A stretch of DNA of 64,000 nucleotides from Novosphingobium sp. CF614 (GTDB lineage: Bacteria > Pseudomonadota > Alphaproteobacteria > Sphingomonadales > Sphingomonadaceae), in the NCBI RefSeq assembly GCF_900113255.1, contig NZ_FOOR01000008.1:62001-126000 (forward strand). The letters run 5' to 3'. Within the stretch, counting starts at the first letter, position 1, and every line of letters begins with the position of its first letter. The position numbers were made by a program, and so were the translations under genes. The notes beneath the pieces were generated by a model. That model was given only the letters and a program-made list of their open reading frames with translations. It did no database searches and was not told the DNA's origin. This document shows positions 36,359-45,108 of this stretch, piece after piece.

Positions 36359-37522
36359 ATGACGTTGTCGTCCGGCATGGCCGAGATTGACCAGCTGGTC
36401 GCGGCCGGTAGCCTGTCGGCGGCCGCTCGGCAGCTGGAAGTGCTGCTCGATTCCGAAGAGCGGTTGGGCGGAGCGGCGGTGGTGCCGTGGCTCAAGCTGG
36501 CGGGGTTGCGCCGGGCTTTGCGCCAGCCGCGCCGCGCGCTGGAGGCTGTGGACCAGGCATTGGGGATAGCGCCGCTCGATTTCGCGGCGCTGATGATGCG
36601 CGCCGGCCTGCTCGAACGACTGCAGGATCCAGGCGCCGGCGAGGCCTGGGCCGAGGCGATCGCGCAGAAACCCGATGTTTCGCTGCCGCCGCCTTTGGCC
36701 GCCGCGCTCGCTGCCGGCGAAGCCTTTCACGCAGCCTGGCAGGAGGCGCGCGAACAGCGGCTGAAGGAAGCGGTTGCCGCCGTCGGCACGCGGGCCGACG
36801 AAGACCAGGCCTGGCGCATCGCCCGTTTTCGTGAAAACATCCTGCGCAAGACCCGCGTCTACCGTTCGGAGCCAACGCACTTTCACTATCCAGGCCTCGT
36901 CGAGCGCGAATTCCATCCGCGGCACACGATGCCATGGCTGGCTGAACTGGAGGCCGGGTTTGAAGCGATTCGCGCGGAAATGCTCGCGTTGATGCAGCCC
37001 GGACACGCTCAATTCGAACCCTATATCCAGTACGAGGAACGAGAGGCGCTGGCGCAATGGAAACCGCTCAACAAAAATCGTGACTGGTCGGCGATCCATC
37101 TTCTCAAACAAGGTATAGAGGTTGCGCACAATGCCGCGCAGGCGCCGCGAACCCTGGAGACCCTGTCGCGCCTGCCGCAGCCGCGCGTGTCCGGCGCTTC
37201 GCCCAACGCGATGTTCTCGCTGCTGGCCTCGCGCACCGCGATCCCTCCTCATGTCGGTGTCGACAACACGCGGCTGGTTTGTCACTTGCCGCTGGTCGTG
37301 CCCCACGGATGCTGGTTCCGCGTTGGCGCCGAGACGCGCCTGTGGCGCGAGGGTGAGGCCTTCGCTTTCGACGATACCATCGAGCATGAGGCGATGAACC
37401 CAAGCGACGACTTGCGCATCGTATTCATTTTCGATGTCTGGCACCCCGGGCTTTCGGAAGTCGAGCGCGCGGCGGTGGCAGCCATGATCGCGTGCGAAGG
37501 CGCTGCCGCGGCGCAAGGCTGA
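36359..37522 (+). CDS. Aspartyl/asparaginyl beta-hydroxylase-like 2OG oxygenase
   Basis: This is a 387-residue protein starting at ATG 36359. An N-terminal TPR-like helical part (residues 1-130) precedes the AspH domain. The domain has IPPHVGVDNTRLVCHLPL (H298) and FDDTIEHEAMNPSDDLRIVFIFDVWHP (H343), with the sequence HxG in place of the usual HxD. AspH enzymes use this two-histidine iron site, so the residues match a true AspH rather than a classical facial triad. AspH hydroxylates Asp/Asn of proteins with 2-oxoglutarate and O2. It lies 16 bp after the sulfotransferase gene and 9 bp before a second oxygenase gene. Confidence 0.9.
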   Translation: MTLSSGMAEIDQLVAAGSLSAAARQLEVLLDSEERLGGAAVVPWLKLAGLRRALRQPRRALEAVDQALGIAPLDFAALMMRAGLLERLQDPGAGEAWAEAIAQKPDVSLPPPLAAALAAGEAFHAAWQEAREQRLKEAVAAVGTRADEDQAWRIARFRENILRKTRVYRSEPTHFHYPGLVEREFHPRHTMPWLAELEAGFEAIRAEMLALMQPGHAQFEPYIQYEEREALAQWKPLNKNRDWSAIHLLKQGIEVAHNAAQAPRTLETLSRLPQPRVSGASPNAMFSLLASRTAIPPHVGVDNTRLVCHLPLVVPHGCWFRVGAETRLWREGEAFAFDDTIEHEAMNPSDDLRIVFIFDVWHPGLSEVERAAVAAMIACEGAAAAQG

Positions 37523-37531
37523 AAGGCGGGA

Positions 37532-38998
37532 ATGGCGGAAGATGCTCAAATGCTTGCCGATCTGGCCCAACACGCGCTGGCCAGCGGCGCGGAGGAATTG
37601 GCCGAGCCGCGCCTTGCCGCCTGGCTGAAAACGCATCCGAAGGACGTCACGCTGCTTCACTGGATGGCCATGCTGCGCCGCGCATTGGATCGGCGTGGCG
37701 AGGCCATCGCGGCACTCAATGAGGCCCGGCGATACGCACCGGGAAATCCGGGCGCTGCCCATGCACTGGCACACGTCTCGCTTGAAGCCGGCTATCCTGC
37801 ATCGGCCTTGTTCGAGCAGGCGATCGGCCTGGCCCCCGGCAAGGCGGAAATCCGCCTGGGGCTAGCCTCGGCGCGCTTTGCCGAAGGGGAGGGGGAGCGC
37901 GGACTGACCGAACTCGACGCGATGCTGGCCGCCAACCCGGGGTGGATGGAAGGTCATCGCCGGTACGCTCAGCTTGCCGCTCTCTCCGGGCATGGCGACC
38001 GCGCATTATCGACGATCGAACGCGCGCTCGAACGCTTTCCGCAGGGGGATGCCTTGCGCAAGCTGGGCATGGATCTCCTGCTCGAAGCCGAACGGTATCC
38101 TGATGCATTGGCGGCGGCAGAGCGGGCTATCGCGATTCGCGGTGCTCTTGCGTTTTTCGTACTGCCGCGTGCGGCGGCGCTTGACGAATTGGGACGAAGC
38201 GAAGAAGCCGCCGCGCTGTTTGCCGTACTGGGGGCTCCCCAAGAGATCGGCCATGCGGTCTGGCGCGTCCGGCACTGGCTGCGCACCGGCGATTTGCGAC
38301 GTGCCGTGGGGGAAGCCGAACCCTGGCTCGCGCCGCGCGGTGCGGAGGGTATGTGGCCCTACGCGGCATTGGCCTGGCGGCTCGCCGGCGATCCCCGGGC
38401 GGATTGGCTCGACGGGCGACCCGGCATTTGCAAAGTCATCGATCTCGATTCACGGCAAATCGGGCTCGATCGGCTGCGGGCTTTGCTGCAGCGGCTACAT
38501 CGCGGCTCGGGCAGATTCCTGGACCAATCCGTGCGCGGCGGCACGCAGACGGAGGGCGCCCTGTTGGCGCGCATGGATCCCGAGATCGCGTGCGTGCGCG
38601 AAGTGTTGCGCCGTGAGGTCGCGCAATTCGTTTCCGCACTTCCTGCGCCAGAGGCCGCGCATCCGATGCTCTCGCAAGCTCGTGCCGCGCGTCCGCGCTT
38701 TGCCGGCAGCTGGTCGGTGCGGTTGACCGACGCCGGCTTCCATACCGCGCATCATCACCCGCAAGGCTGGGTCAGTTCGGCATTGTATCTTTCGGTTCCG
38801 GGTGGCCTTGAAGGCAAGGAAGGGCAGCTTGACCTTGGCGCGGCGCCGGCTGGGCTGGGGGTCGACCTCGAGCCGCGCCATTCGGTGGAACCGCGTGAGG
38901 GGCGGCTGGTCCTGTTCCCGTCGTGGATGTGGCATGGAACGCGGCCATTTCGTTCCGGGGAAAGGATGACGATTGCTTTCGATATCGCGCATACTTGA
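37532..38998 (+). CDS. TPR-repeat 2OG-Fe(II) oxygenase
   Basis: This is a 488-residue protein with AAGGCGGGA directly before ATG 37532. TPR repeats cover about residues 1-290 (LNEARRYAPGNPGAAHALAHV, IERALERFPQGDALRKLG). The C-terminal domain fits the 2OG-FeII oxygenase family 5: SWSVRLTDAGFHTAHHHPQG, WVSSALYLSVPGGLEG and VLFPSWMWHGTRPFRSGERMTIAFD with the distal His and the 2OG-binding Arg. It is the last gene of the TBDR 2 operon. It probably hydroxylates the same substrate as the AspH enzyme, at a different residue. Confidence 0.85.
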   Translation: MAEDAQMLADLAQHALASGAEELAEPRLAAWLKTHPKDVTLLHWMAMLRRALDRRGEAIAALNEARRYAPGNPGAAHALAHVSLEAGYPASALFEQAIGLAPGKAEIRLGLASARFAEGEGERGLTELDAMLAANPGWMEGHRRYAQLAALSGHGDRALSTIERALERFPQGDALRKLGMDLLLEAERYPDALAAAERAIAIRGALAFFVLPRAAALDELGRSEEAAALFAVLGAPQEIGHAVWRVRHWLRTGDLRRAVGEAEPWLAPRGAEGMWPYAALAWRLAGDPRADWLDGRPGICKVIDLDSRQIGLDRLRALLQRLHRGSGRFLDQSVRGGTQTEGALLARMDPEIACVREVLRREVAQFVSALPAPEAAHPMLSQARAARPRFAGSWSVRLTDAGFHTAHHHPQGWVSSALYLSVPGGLEGKEGQLDLGAAPAGLGVDLEPRHSVEPREGRLVLFPSWMWHGTRPFRSGERMTIAFDIAHT

Positions 38999-39078
38999 AG
39001 AAAGCGCCAATTCGTCATAGCCTGTGATATTACTCAAATCAGGTACTTGAGCTATGTGCTCGTGCCGCGGAGGTGCTG

Positions 39079-39381
39079 ATGCACATTATTTCCCGTATCG
39101 TTGTTGCCGCGACCGTTCTGATCGCCTTCCCTGCCCTTGCCGAGCCTGCTTCCGAAGCTGCCACCACCGCCGTGCCGAAAGTTGATGTGGCGTCTGCCGA
39201 CTCCGGGCCGGCCGAAAAGAAAGCCGATCCCATGATCTGCGAACGCGTGCAGGAGATCGGTTCGCTTCTGCGTTCGAAGAAAGTCTGCATGCTCAAGAGC
39301 CAGTGGGATGAACAGCGCCGCAGCGATCGTTCCAATATCGAGCGTTCACAAGTCCAGCGCGGGTTGCAGCCGGCAAGCTGA
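39079..39381 (+). CDS. Small secreted protein with two conserved cysteines
   Basis: This is a 100-residue protein. ATG 39079 is chosen because GGAGG ends five bases upstream. A signal peptide (ISRIVVAATVLIAFPALA-E) is followed by a low-complexity linker and a basic C-terminal domain with MICERVQEIGSLLRSKKVCML and SQWDEQRRSDRSNIERSQ. Short exported proteins with this C-x-G-S-x4-K-x-C pattern recur in sphingomonads; function is unknown. It lies about 80 bp after the oxygenase gene but has its own ribosome-binding site, and probably its own promoter. Confidence 0.65.
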   Translation: MHIISRIVVAATVLIAFPALAEPASEAATTAVPKVDVASADSGPAEKKADPMICERVQEIGSLLRSKKVCMLKSQWDEQRRSDRSNIERSQVQRGLQPAS

Positions 39382-39478
39382 ACCGGTCTCTTGTGGAGCC
39401 GGGAGGCCGGCGCCCATTGCGCGGACATGACGCCGGGCAAGATTTCGTCCTGACCGATTGACCTCCCCGGAAGTGCTG

Positions 39479-39496
39479 TTTAACCGATCGATTAAA
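39479..39496. promoter_or_regulatory. Near-perfect palindrome, candidate TetR operator
   Basis: TTTAACCGATCGATTAAA is an 18-bp palindrome with one mismatched pair, centred on CGATCG. It lies 69 bp before the SDR start at 39565. The TetR gene directly follows the SDR gene, so it may bind here. The size and symmetry suit a TetR dimer. Confidence 0.6.
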
Positions 39497-39564
39497 TCGG
39501 ATCGCGTCCGCACGCCCGATCCGGGCGACGGGTGCGGGCGGTTCGTTCGGAAAGGAACCCAGGA

Positions 39565-40365
39565 ATGAATCTCGATAGCAGCGTTGCCGCCGTCGTTACC
39601 GGCGGTGCCTCGGGGCTTGGCGCGGCCACTGCGCGGGCGCTGGCGGCGAAGGGGGTGCGGGTTGCGATCTTCGATCTCAATCGCGAGGCGGGCGAGGTGC
39701 TGGCCGCGGAGATCGGCGGCGTGTTCTGCGACGTGAACGTGACCGACGAGGCCAGCGTCATCGCCGGTTTCGAGAAAGCGCGCGCGGCCCATGGGCAGGA
39801 GCGGGTGCTGGTGAACTGCGCCGGCATCGCGCCTGCCGCCAAGACCGTCGGCAAGAACCGCGAGACCGGCGAGCCCAAGGCGCACGACATGGCGCTGTTC
39901 GAAAAGGCCATCGCCATCAATCTGGTCGGTACTTTCCGCTGCATCAGCAAGTCGGCGGCCGGCATGGCCACGCTCGATCCGGTGGACGCGGCGGGATCGC
40001 GCGAGGATGGATTGAGGGGCGCGATCGTCAATACCGCCTCGGTCGCCGCGCAGGACGGGCAGATCGGCCAAGCGGCCTACGCCGCCTCCAAGGGCGGCGT
40101 GCTGGCGATGACGCTGCCGGTCGCGCGCGATCTGATGAATGACGGCGTGCGGGTCAACACCATCCTGCCCGGCATTTTCGAGACGCCGATGATAGCCGGC
40201 ATGCCGGAACCGGTGCAGCAGGCCTTGGCCGCGATGGTCCCGTTTCCCAAGCGCCTGGGCAAGCCCGAGGAATATGCCAGGCTCGCGCTGTTCCTGATCG
40301 AGCATGACTACATGAACGGCGAATCCGTCCGCCTCGACGGCGCCATCCGCATGGGGCCGAAGTAG
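39565..40365 (+). CDS. Short-chain dehydrogenase/reductase (HSD10-like)
   Basis: This is a 266-residue SDR. I use ATG 39565 (MNLDSSVAAVVTGGASGLGA) after AAAGGA; upstream in-frame residues are non-coding. The NAD-binding TGGASGLG (12-19), the FDLNR acidic end of strand 2, NCAGIAP, and catalytic Ser (NTASVAA), YAASK are intact. The insertion in the middle (DPVDAAGSREDGLRGAIVN) matches 3-hydroxyacyl-CoA dehydrogenase type II (HSD10). The substrate may be a 3-hydroxyacyl-CoA or a hydroxysteroid. The TetR gene follows 23 bp later. Confidence 0.88.
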   Translation: MNLDSSVAAVVTGGASGLGAATARALAAKGVRVAIFDLNREAGEVLAAEIGGVFCDVNVTDEASVIAGFEKARAAHGQERVLVNCAGIAPAAKTVGKNRETGEPKAHDMALFEKAIAINLVGTFRCISKSAAGMATLDPVDAAGSREDGLRGAIVNTASVAAQDGQIGQAAYAASKGGVLAMTLPVARDLMNDGVRVNTILPGIFETPMIAGMPEPVQQALAAMVPFPKRLGKPEEYARLALFLIEHDYMNGESVRLDGAIRMGPK

Positions 40366-40388
40366 CGCTTGCGCGAAAGGGCGGGACA

Positions 40389-41030
40389 GTGAAGAGCCGG
40401 AACATGGCGGACGCAGATCTTTCGGCCCCACCGGGCGCCCGCGCGCTGCTGCTGGACACGGCAGGCGCGATCATGCGCGAGGGTGACGTGGTCGACATCT
40501 CGCTGTCCGAACTCAGCCTGCGTTCCGGACTCAATTCGGCCCTGGTCAAGTACTACTTCGGCAACAAGGCGGGGCTGCTCAAGGCGCTGCTCGATCGGGA
40601 CTGGCAGGCCATCGTCACCAGCGTCGACGCGCTGCTGGCCAAGGACGGCTGGGAGCCGGAGGCGAAGCTGCGGCGCCATTTGTGGAAGGTCGTCGATACG
40701 TTCTACGAGGTGCCCTACCTCAACCGGCTGACCATGCGCATGGTGCGCGAGAGCGACGATGCCGAGGCGCGCCGGATCGCCGACTGCTATCTCTCGCCGA
40801 TCTACCGCGCCTACGAGCAGTTGATCGGTGACGGCGTGAAGGCCGGCGTGTTCCGTGAAATCGATCCACAGCTGTTCTACTTCACGGTGACCGGGGCGGT
40901 CGACCGGTTCTTCTCCGCGCGGCTGGTGCTCAAGCACTGTTTCGACCAGGACACGCTGACCGAGACCTTGCGCGATCGCTACCGCGAACACACCATCGAC
41001 ATCATCATGGCAGGTATCCTTGCGCGCTGA
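40389..41030 (+). CDS. TetR-family transcriptional regulator
   Basis: This is a 213-residue protein starting at GTG 40389. The N-terminal HTH is VDISLSELSLRSGLNSALVKYYFGNKAGLLKALL (about residues 34-67). The all-helical C-terminal domain, with the YLSPIYRAYEQLIGDGVKAGVF stretch, is the ligand and dimer part. It lies directly after the SDR gene and probably controls that operon through the palindrome at 39479-39496. An acyl-CoA effector is a guess from the SDR partner. Confidence 0.9.
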   Translation: MKSRNMADADLSAPPGARALLLDTAGAIMREGDVVDISLSELSLRSGLNSALVKYYFGNKAGLLKALLDRDWQAIVTSVDALLAKDGWEPEAKLRRHLWKVVDTFYEVPYLNRLTMRMVRESDDAEARRIADCYLSPIYRAYEQLIGDGVKAGVFREIDPQLFYFTVTGAVDRFFSARLVLKHCFDQDTLTETLRDRYREHTIDIIMAGILAR

Positions 41031-41910
41031 AAAGAGCACATCCTGGCACATCGGCGTGATCGGCGGATCGGGCCTTGCCGGCGGCATCGACCTGGAAGAG
41101 GCGCAGGAGATTCCGGTCTCCAGCCCGTTTGGCGATCCGTCGGGTCCGGTCGTCACCGGGCGGCTGGGCGGCGTGCGCCTTACTTTCATCGCGCGGCACG
41201 GGGCCGGGCACCGCATTCCGCCGGGCCAGGTGAACTACCGCGCTAACATCGACGTGCTCAAGCGCTGCGGCGTTACCGACGTGCTGGCGCTGAGCGCGGT
41301 CGGGTCGCTGTGCGAGGCGATGGCGCCGGGGCAGTTCGTCGCCGTCGACCAGTTCATCGATCGCACCGCCGGGCGGGCGGGCAGCTTCTTCGGACCCGGC
41401 CTGGTCGCCCACGTCAGCCTGGCCGATCCGGTCTGCGAGCGCCTTTCCGGGCTGGCGGCATCGGCGGCGCGGCTGGCCGGCGCGGAAGTTCATGCCGGCG
41501 GCTGCTATGTCGCGATCGAAGGCCCGCAATTCTCGACACGCGCCGAAAGCCGTCTGTACCGCGCCTGGGGCGCCGACGTCATCGGTATGACCGCGATGCC
41601 CGAGGCGCGGCTCGCGCGCGAAGCGGAACTGCCCTACGCGTTGCTCGGCATGGTCACCGACTACGACTGCTGGCGCGCGGAGGAGGCCGGGGTGGAAGTG
41701 TCCCACGTCCTCGAGGTCATGCACGCCAATGCGCGGATCGCGCGCGACACGCTGCACAGGCTGGCCTCCAGCCTGCCGTCCCTGCGCGCGCCGAGCCCGA
41801 TCGACACGGCGCTTGAACATGCCTTCGTCACCGAGCCCGCGGCGCGCGATCCGCAGCTGGTCGCGCGGCTGGATGCGGTCGCCTGCCGCATCTTCGGCGA
41901 GCGGGACTGA
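41020..41910 (+). CDS. mtnP: Methylthioadenosine phosphorylase-like enzyme
   Basis: This is a 296-residue purine-nucleoside phosphorylase-family protein. It starts at TTG 41020, overlapping the tetR stop by 11 bp, with an AGG-type site upstream. Motifs are IGVIGGSGL, the phosphate site FIARHGAGHRIPPGQVNYRANI, YVAIEGPQFSTRAESRLYR and the family signature GADVIGMTAMPEARLAREAELPYALLGMVTDYDCW. It phosphorolyses 5'-methylthioadenosine to adenine and methylthioribose-1-phosphate. No other methionine-salvage genes are nearby. The symbol is by family; inosine or guanosine specificity is not fully excluded. Confidence 0.88.
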   Translation: MRAEKSTSWHIGVIGGSGLAGGIDLEEAQEIPVSSPFGDPSGPVVTGRLGGVRLTFIARHGAGHRIPPGQVNYRANIDVLKRCGVTDVLALSAVGSLCEAMAPGQFVAVDQFIDRTAGRAGSFFGPGLVAHVSLADPVCERLSGLAASAARLAGAEVHAGGCYVAIEGPQFSTRAESRLYRAWGADVIGMTAMPEARLAREAELPYALLGMVTDYDCWRAEEAGVEVSHVLEVMHANARIARDTLHRLASSLPSLRAPSPIDTALEHAFVTEPAARDPQLVARLDAVACRIFGERD

Positions 41911-41943
41911 AGCCGGGCGGAAGGTGCCGTCGAAGCCGCCTTC

Positions 41944-44900
41944 CTACTTCATCGCCACCTGGCCGGGCTGGGACAGCATCGTCTTGGCACCGTCGCCGAC
42001 CAGGAAATAGGCGCCCCAGTAGTACGGGTGCGAATAGCGCCGCGTATCGATCATCTGGTTCTGCGCGATCCTTAGCGAGTTCGACATCGCGCCGGTGCGT
42101 CCGATGCCATAGAAAGTCGCCATCAGATCATCCGATTCCTTGAGTACCGGCACTGCCCAGAACGTCGCCATCACGGCGCGGGCGCGCGCGGCGATGAACG
42201 AGCGGACAAGGCCGTCCAGAGCGGGTGAAGAGTTTTCCAGGCCCGCTTTCAGTGCCGTTTGGGCGCTTGTGCCCGCCGCTGTGTCGCAGGCCGAGAGCAC
42301 CACGAGGTTGGCGTCGAGTTCCAGCCTGGCCACTTCGTCGAACGACAGCAGCCCGTCCGACAGCACCTGGCCATCGGAAGCGGGAGCGGCAAGCGTCGTC
42401 AGCAGCGCGGGCGGGAGATGGAGCTTGCACTGCGGCAGGTCCACTTGCGTTTCAGGCAGGCCGTGCGTTGCGAAGTGCAGGATCTGGTAGCGGCCGAGCT
42501 CGGTCGAGGCGGGGCCGTTCAGCAGGCTTACGTCGGTAAAGGCGGCACCGGTGATTTCCGGCGGGTCGGCGACTCCAAGGGCCGTGGCCGCGACCGAAAT
42601 CTCGTGCGCGCTGATCGGCTTGATCTGGCCGAGATAGCCGGCCCAGGTGGCATAAGTCACGGAGCAATCGAACGGCATCTTGCTTTGCGCGGCGGCCGGT
42701 CCCGCCGGTTCGGGCGCGGCGCTTTCGCCGATGCCGAGGAATTTCCCCGGTGCACGAGACGGAGCCACGTCGCTGCGCACGCGCAGGAAGGCGCGCGGTG
42801 AGAGTGCCACGGCAGTTTCGGTCCGGTGGGCGACGAAGCTGACCTGGCTGTAGTCCCCCTTGAGACGCTGCTTCTCATAGGTATCGGCGGACGCGGGGTC
42901 GGTCACCAGGACGGCGAACGGCAGCTGGCGCAGCTTGCCGGCGGGATTGTAGATGATCCGGCTGGCATGCGCGACCGCGTCGGCGGCGGGGCCGGTGATC
43001 GCCTGGAACAGCTGCGAGGCCTTGGTGACCTGGAACAAGCTGATGGTGCGGGTCGCCTCGTCCATGCGGGCGCTGGTCAGCACGCCATCGGCAAGGGCAT
43101 CGGTCTTCGCCAGGCCGCCCGCGACTTCGTAGATCCAGGTCTGGTCCCTGGTGATGACAATGCCGAACATCGTGCTGTAGAGCTGCGACAGCTTGAGATA
43201 GGCTTCGCCGGGCATCAGCGCCGCGCGTACTTGCGCGATCGTCGCAGGCTCGTCTTCCAGCGCACCTATGCCGTTGCTGGCGATGAGCTGGCTGTTGATC
43301 GTATCGCGCTCCGCGTCGGCGGCCTGGCGTTCCTGCTCCAGCTTCTCGAACTCGGGTCCGCTCGTCACGCCAAGGCCCGAAATCTCGGTGCGCAGGCGGA
43401 TGAGCTGGCGTTCGAGCAGGCCCCGGCGGCGCAGCAGGTCGGCGACGCCGGCATCGGCCGAGACGACCTTCTGCAATTGCGCGTATTCGCGCGCGATCGC
43501 CGGCTCGCCGATCATCTGCATCGCGTGGAAGTACTCTTCGTCGCGGGCCTCGGTCTGCCGCACCTTGGTGAGCAGCACGAAGTAGCGTTCGAGCGCCGCG
43601 AGCGAGACGTAGCCGGTGCCTTGCAGGTTGGGCAGCGATTGCATCGCCTGGCGGTAGTTCGCCAGAACCCTGTCCGAATCGAGCGCCGGATCGCGCGAGG
43701 CCACGCTGGCGCGTTCGAGCCGGGTCTCTACCAGCAGCGGGGCGTTCTGGAACGTGTCGCTCACCGGCTGGCCGCCCGCGAACAGGCAGCCGCCGCCTGG
43801 AAGGCCACCGCTGAGCGCGTTGATCGCGCAGTCGAAATGGGCAAGGGCCCTGCCGATGTTGCCGCGGCGCACGTCGATGCGCGCTTGCTGGCGCTCGATC
43901 ACGGTGCGCAGCCAGACGATGCGTTCGGGCGTGATTCGAGTCACCAGCACGCGGCCGGCCTCGGCCGCCTTCCGCAGCGCCGCGTCGGCGGCGTCGACCT
44001 GGTTCGACCCCAGATAGGCGACGCTCAGCGCCAGATTGCGCTGGGCCTCCAGCAGCGATCTCGTCAGGAGGCTTTCGTCGCCCAGCTGGGATTGCAGGCT
44101 GTCGGCGCTGGCCGTCGCCTCCTCGTTGAGGCGGCTCAGCGTGAGGGGGTCCGCCAGGCCGCCGGCCCTGGTGTTTTCGCGGGCGAGCGCCGCGATGGCT
44201 TCGGGCCAGCGGTGCTGGTTGATGAGGTCGATCCCGCGATATGTCGCCAGCTGCTGTTCCTGCTGGTCGCCGCGCGGCAAGTTCTGCGCGGTGCGCAGCA
44301 GATCCTTCGCCACGGCGAAATGTCCTTCGGCCAGTTCGAACTGGCTGAGGTTCGATTCGGCCAGTCCGGCGGCAAGGCGCAGGTCTATGCGGGTCGAAAC
44401 GTCGGCGGTGGCGAAGGCGCGAAGGGCATCGTTGAGCGTGCGCGAGGCATCGAGCAGGCGGCCGGTCTGGAGTGCCGCCACACCGTCGGCAAGCGCGGCC
44501 TCGGGCGTGATGGCCCGGCCCTCTCCCACTGCCGGAAAGGCCTGTCCCGCCGGTATCGCGGCAAGGTCTATCGATGATTTCGCGGCCGTATCGCTGTTGG
44601 GCAGCGCGGCGCCCAAGGCGAGGACCCGGAGCGCCGCCTCGAGCGCGCCGACCGAGGGATCGAGCGCGGCGCCCTGCCAGGCCACGCCCGCAAGGCTGAA
44701 GCGCACGTCCACGGCGACCTTGCCCAGCGTCGCGTCGATACAGCGCCGCACTTCGGCCGGGCCGATGCCCGCGAGATCGACCGACACCGCCGCGCCGCAA
44801 TTGTCGAGCGATGTCGGCTTGTTGGCGGCGCTGAGATAACCTTGGGCATCGGCGGCGGCAATGCCCCGGCAACTTATCAAATAGGGCTGATCGGAATCGT

Positions 44901-45108
44901 AGCGAACCGGACCTTCGCCGGCGTTCCACAGGCGTGAAGCCGAGCAGGAATCGCCATTGGCATTGGTGCCGAGGTCAAATCGTTCGGGCGCGGAGCCCGC
45001 CGCCAGGGCAGGGCTCGCGGCGAGCATCGCAGCCAGAATCGATAGCGAGGATGCCAAGGCGAGGGTGGTCTTCAGGCCGCGCACCATGGGGATCGACTTC
45101 ATGCTCAT
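41944..45108 (-). CDS. Exported TPR-CHAT domain protease of the two-partner secretion operon
   Basis: This is a 1054-residue protein. The ATG at 45108 overlaps the TpsA stop (ATGA). A signal peptide covers about residues 1-36 (ending SPALAA-G). A long TPR-like helical region follows. The C-terminal CHAT domain has the catalytic pair H882 in HFATHG and C941 in VVLSACDTAAG, and ends with ARAVMATFWAV and a final RYSHPYYWGAYFLVGD. CHAT domains are caspase-like cysteine proteases. The export signal and operon position suggest it acts on TpsA or the TPS machinery in the periplasm; this is inference. Confidence 0.88.
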   Translation of the reverse strand: MSMKSIPMVRGLKTTLALASSLSILAAMLAASPALAAGSAPERFDLGTNANGDSCSASRLWNAGEGPVRYDSDQPYLISCRGIAAADAQGYLSAANKPTSLDNCGAAVSVDLAGIGPAEVRRCIDATLGKVAVDVRFSLAGVAWQGAALDPSVGALEAALRVLALGAALPNSDTAAKSSIDLAAIPAGQAFPAVGEGRAITPEAALADGVAALQTGRLLDASRTLNDALRAFATADVSTRIDLRLAAGLAESNLSQFELAEGHFAVAKDLLRTAQNLPRGDQQEQQLATYRGIDLINQHRWPEAIAALARENTRAGGLADPLTLSRLNEEATASADSLQSQLGDESLLTRSLLEAQRNLALSVAYLGSNQVDAADAALRKAAEAGRVLVTRITPERIVWLRTVIERQQARIDVRRGNIGRALAHFDCAINALSGGLPGGGCLFAGGQPVSDTFQNAPLLVETRLERASVASRDPALDSDRVLANYRQAMQSLPNLQGTGYVSLAALERYFVLLTKVRQTEARDEEYFHAMQMIGEPAIAREYAQLQKVVSADAGVADLLRRRGLLERQLIRLRTEISGLGVTSGPEFEKLEQERQAADAERDTINSQLIASNGIGALEDEPATIAQVRAALMPGEAYLKLSQLYSTMFGIVITRDQTWIYEVAGGLAKTDALADGVLTSARMDEATRTISLFQVTKASQLFQAITGPAADAVAHASRIIYNPAGKLRQLPFAVLVTDPASADTYEKQRLKGDYSQVSFVAHRTETAVALSPRAFLRVRSDVAPSRAPGKFLGIGESAAPEPAGPAAAQSKMPFDCSVTYATWAGYLGQIKPISAHEISVAATALGVADPPEITGAAFTDVSLLNGPASTELGRYQILHFATHGLPETQVDLPQCKLHLPPALLTTLAAPASDGQVLSDGLLSFDEVARLELDANLVVLSACDTAAGTSAQTALKAGLENSSPALDGLVRSFIAARARAVMATFWAVPVLKESDDLMATFYGIGRTGAMSNSLRIAQNQMIDTRRYSHPYYWGAYFLVGDGAKTMLSQPGQVAMK

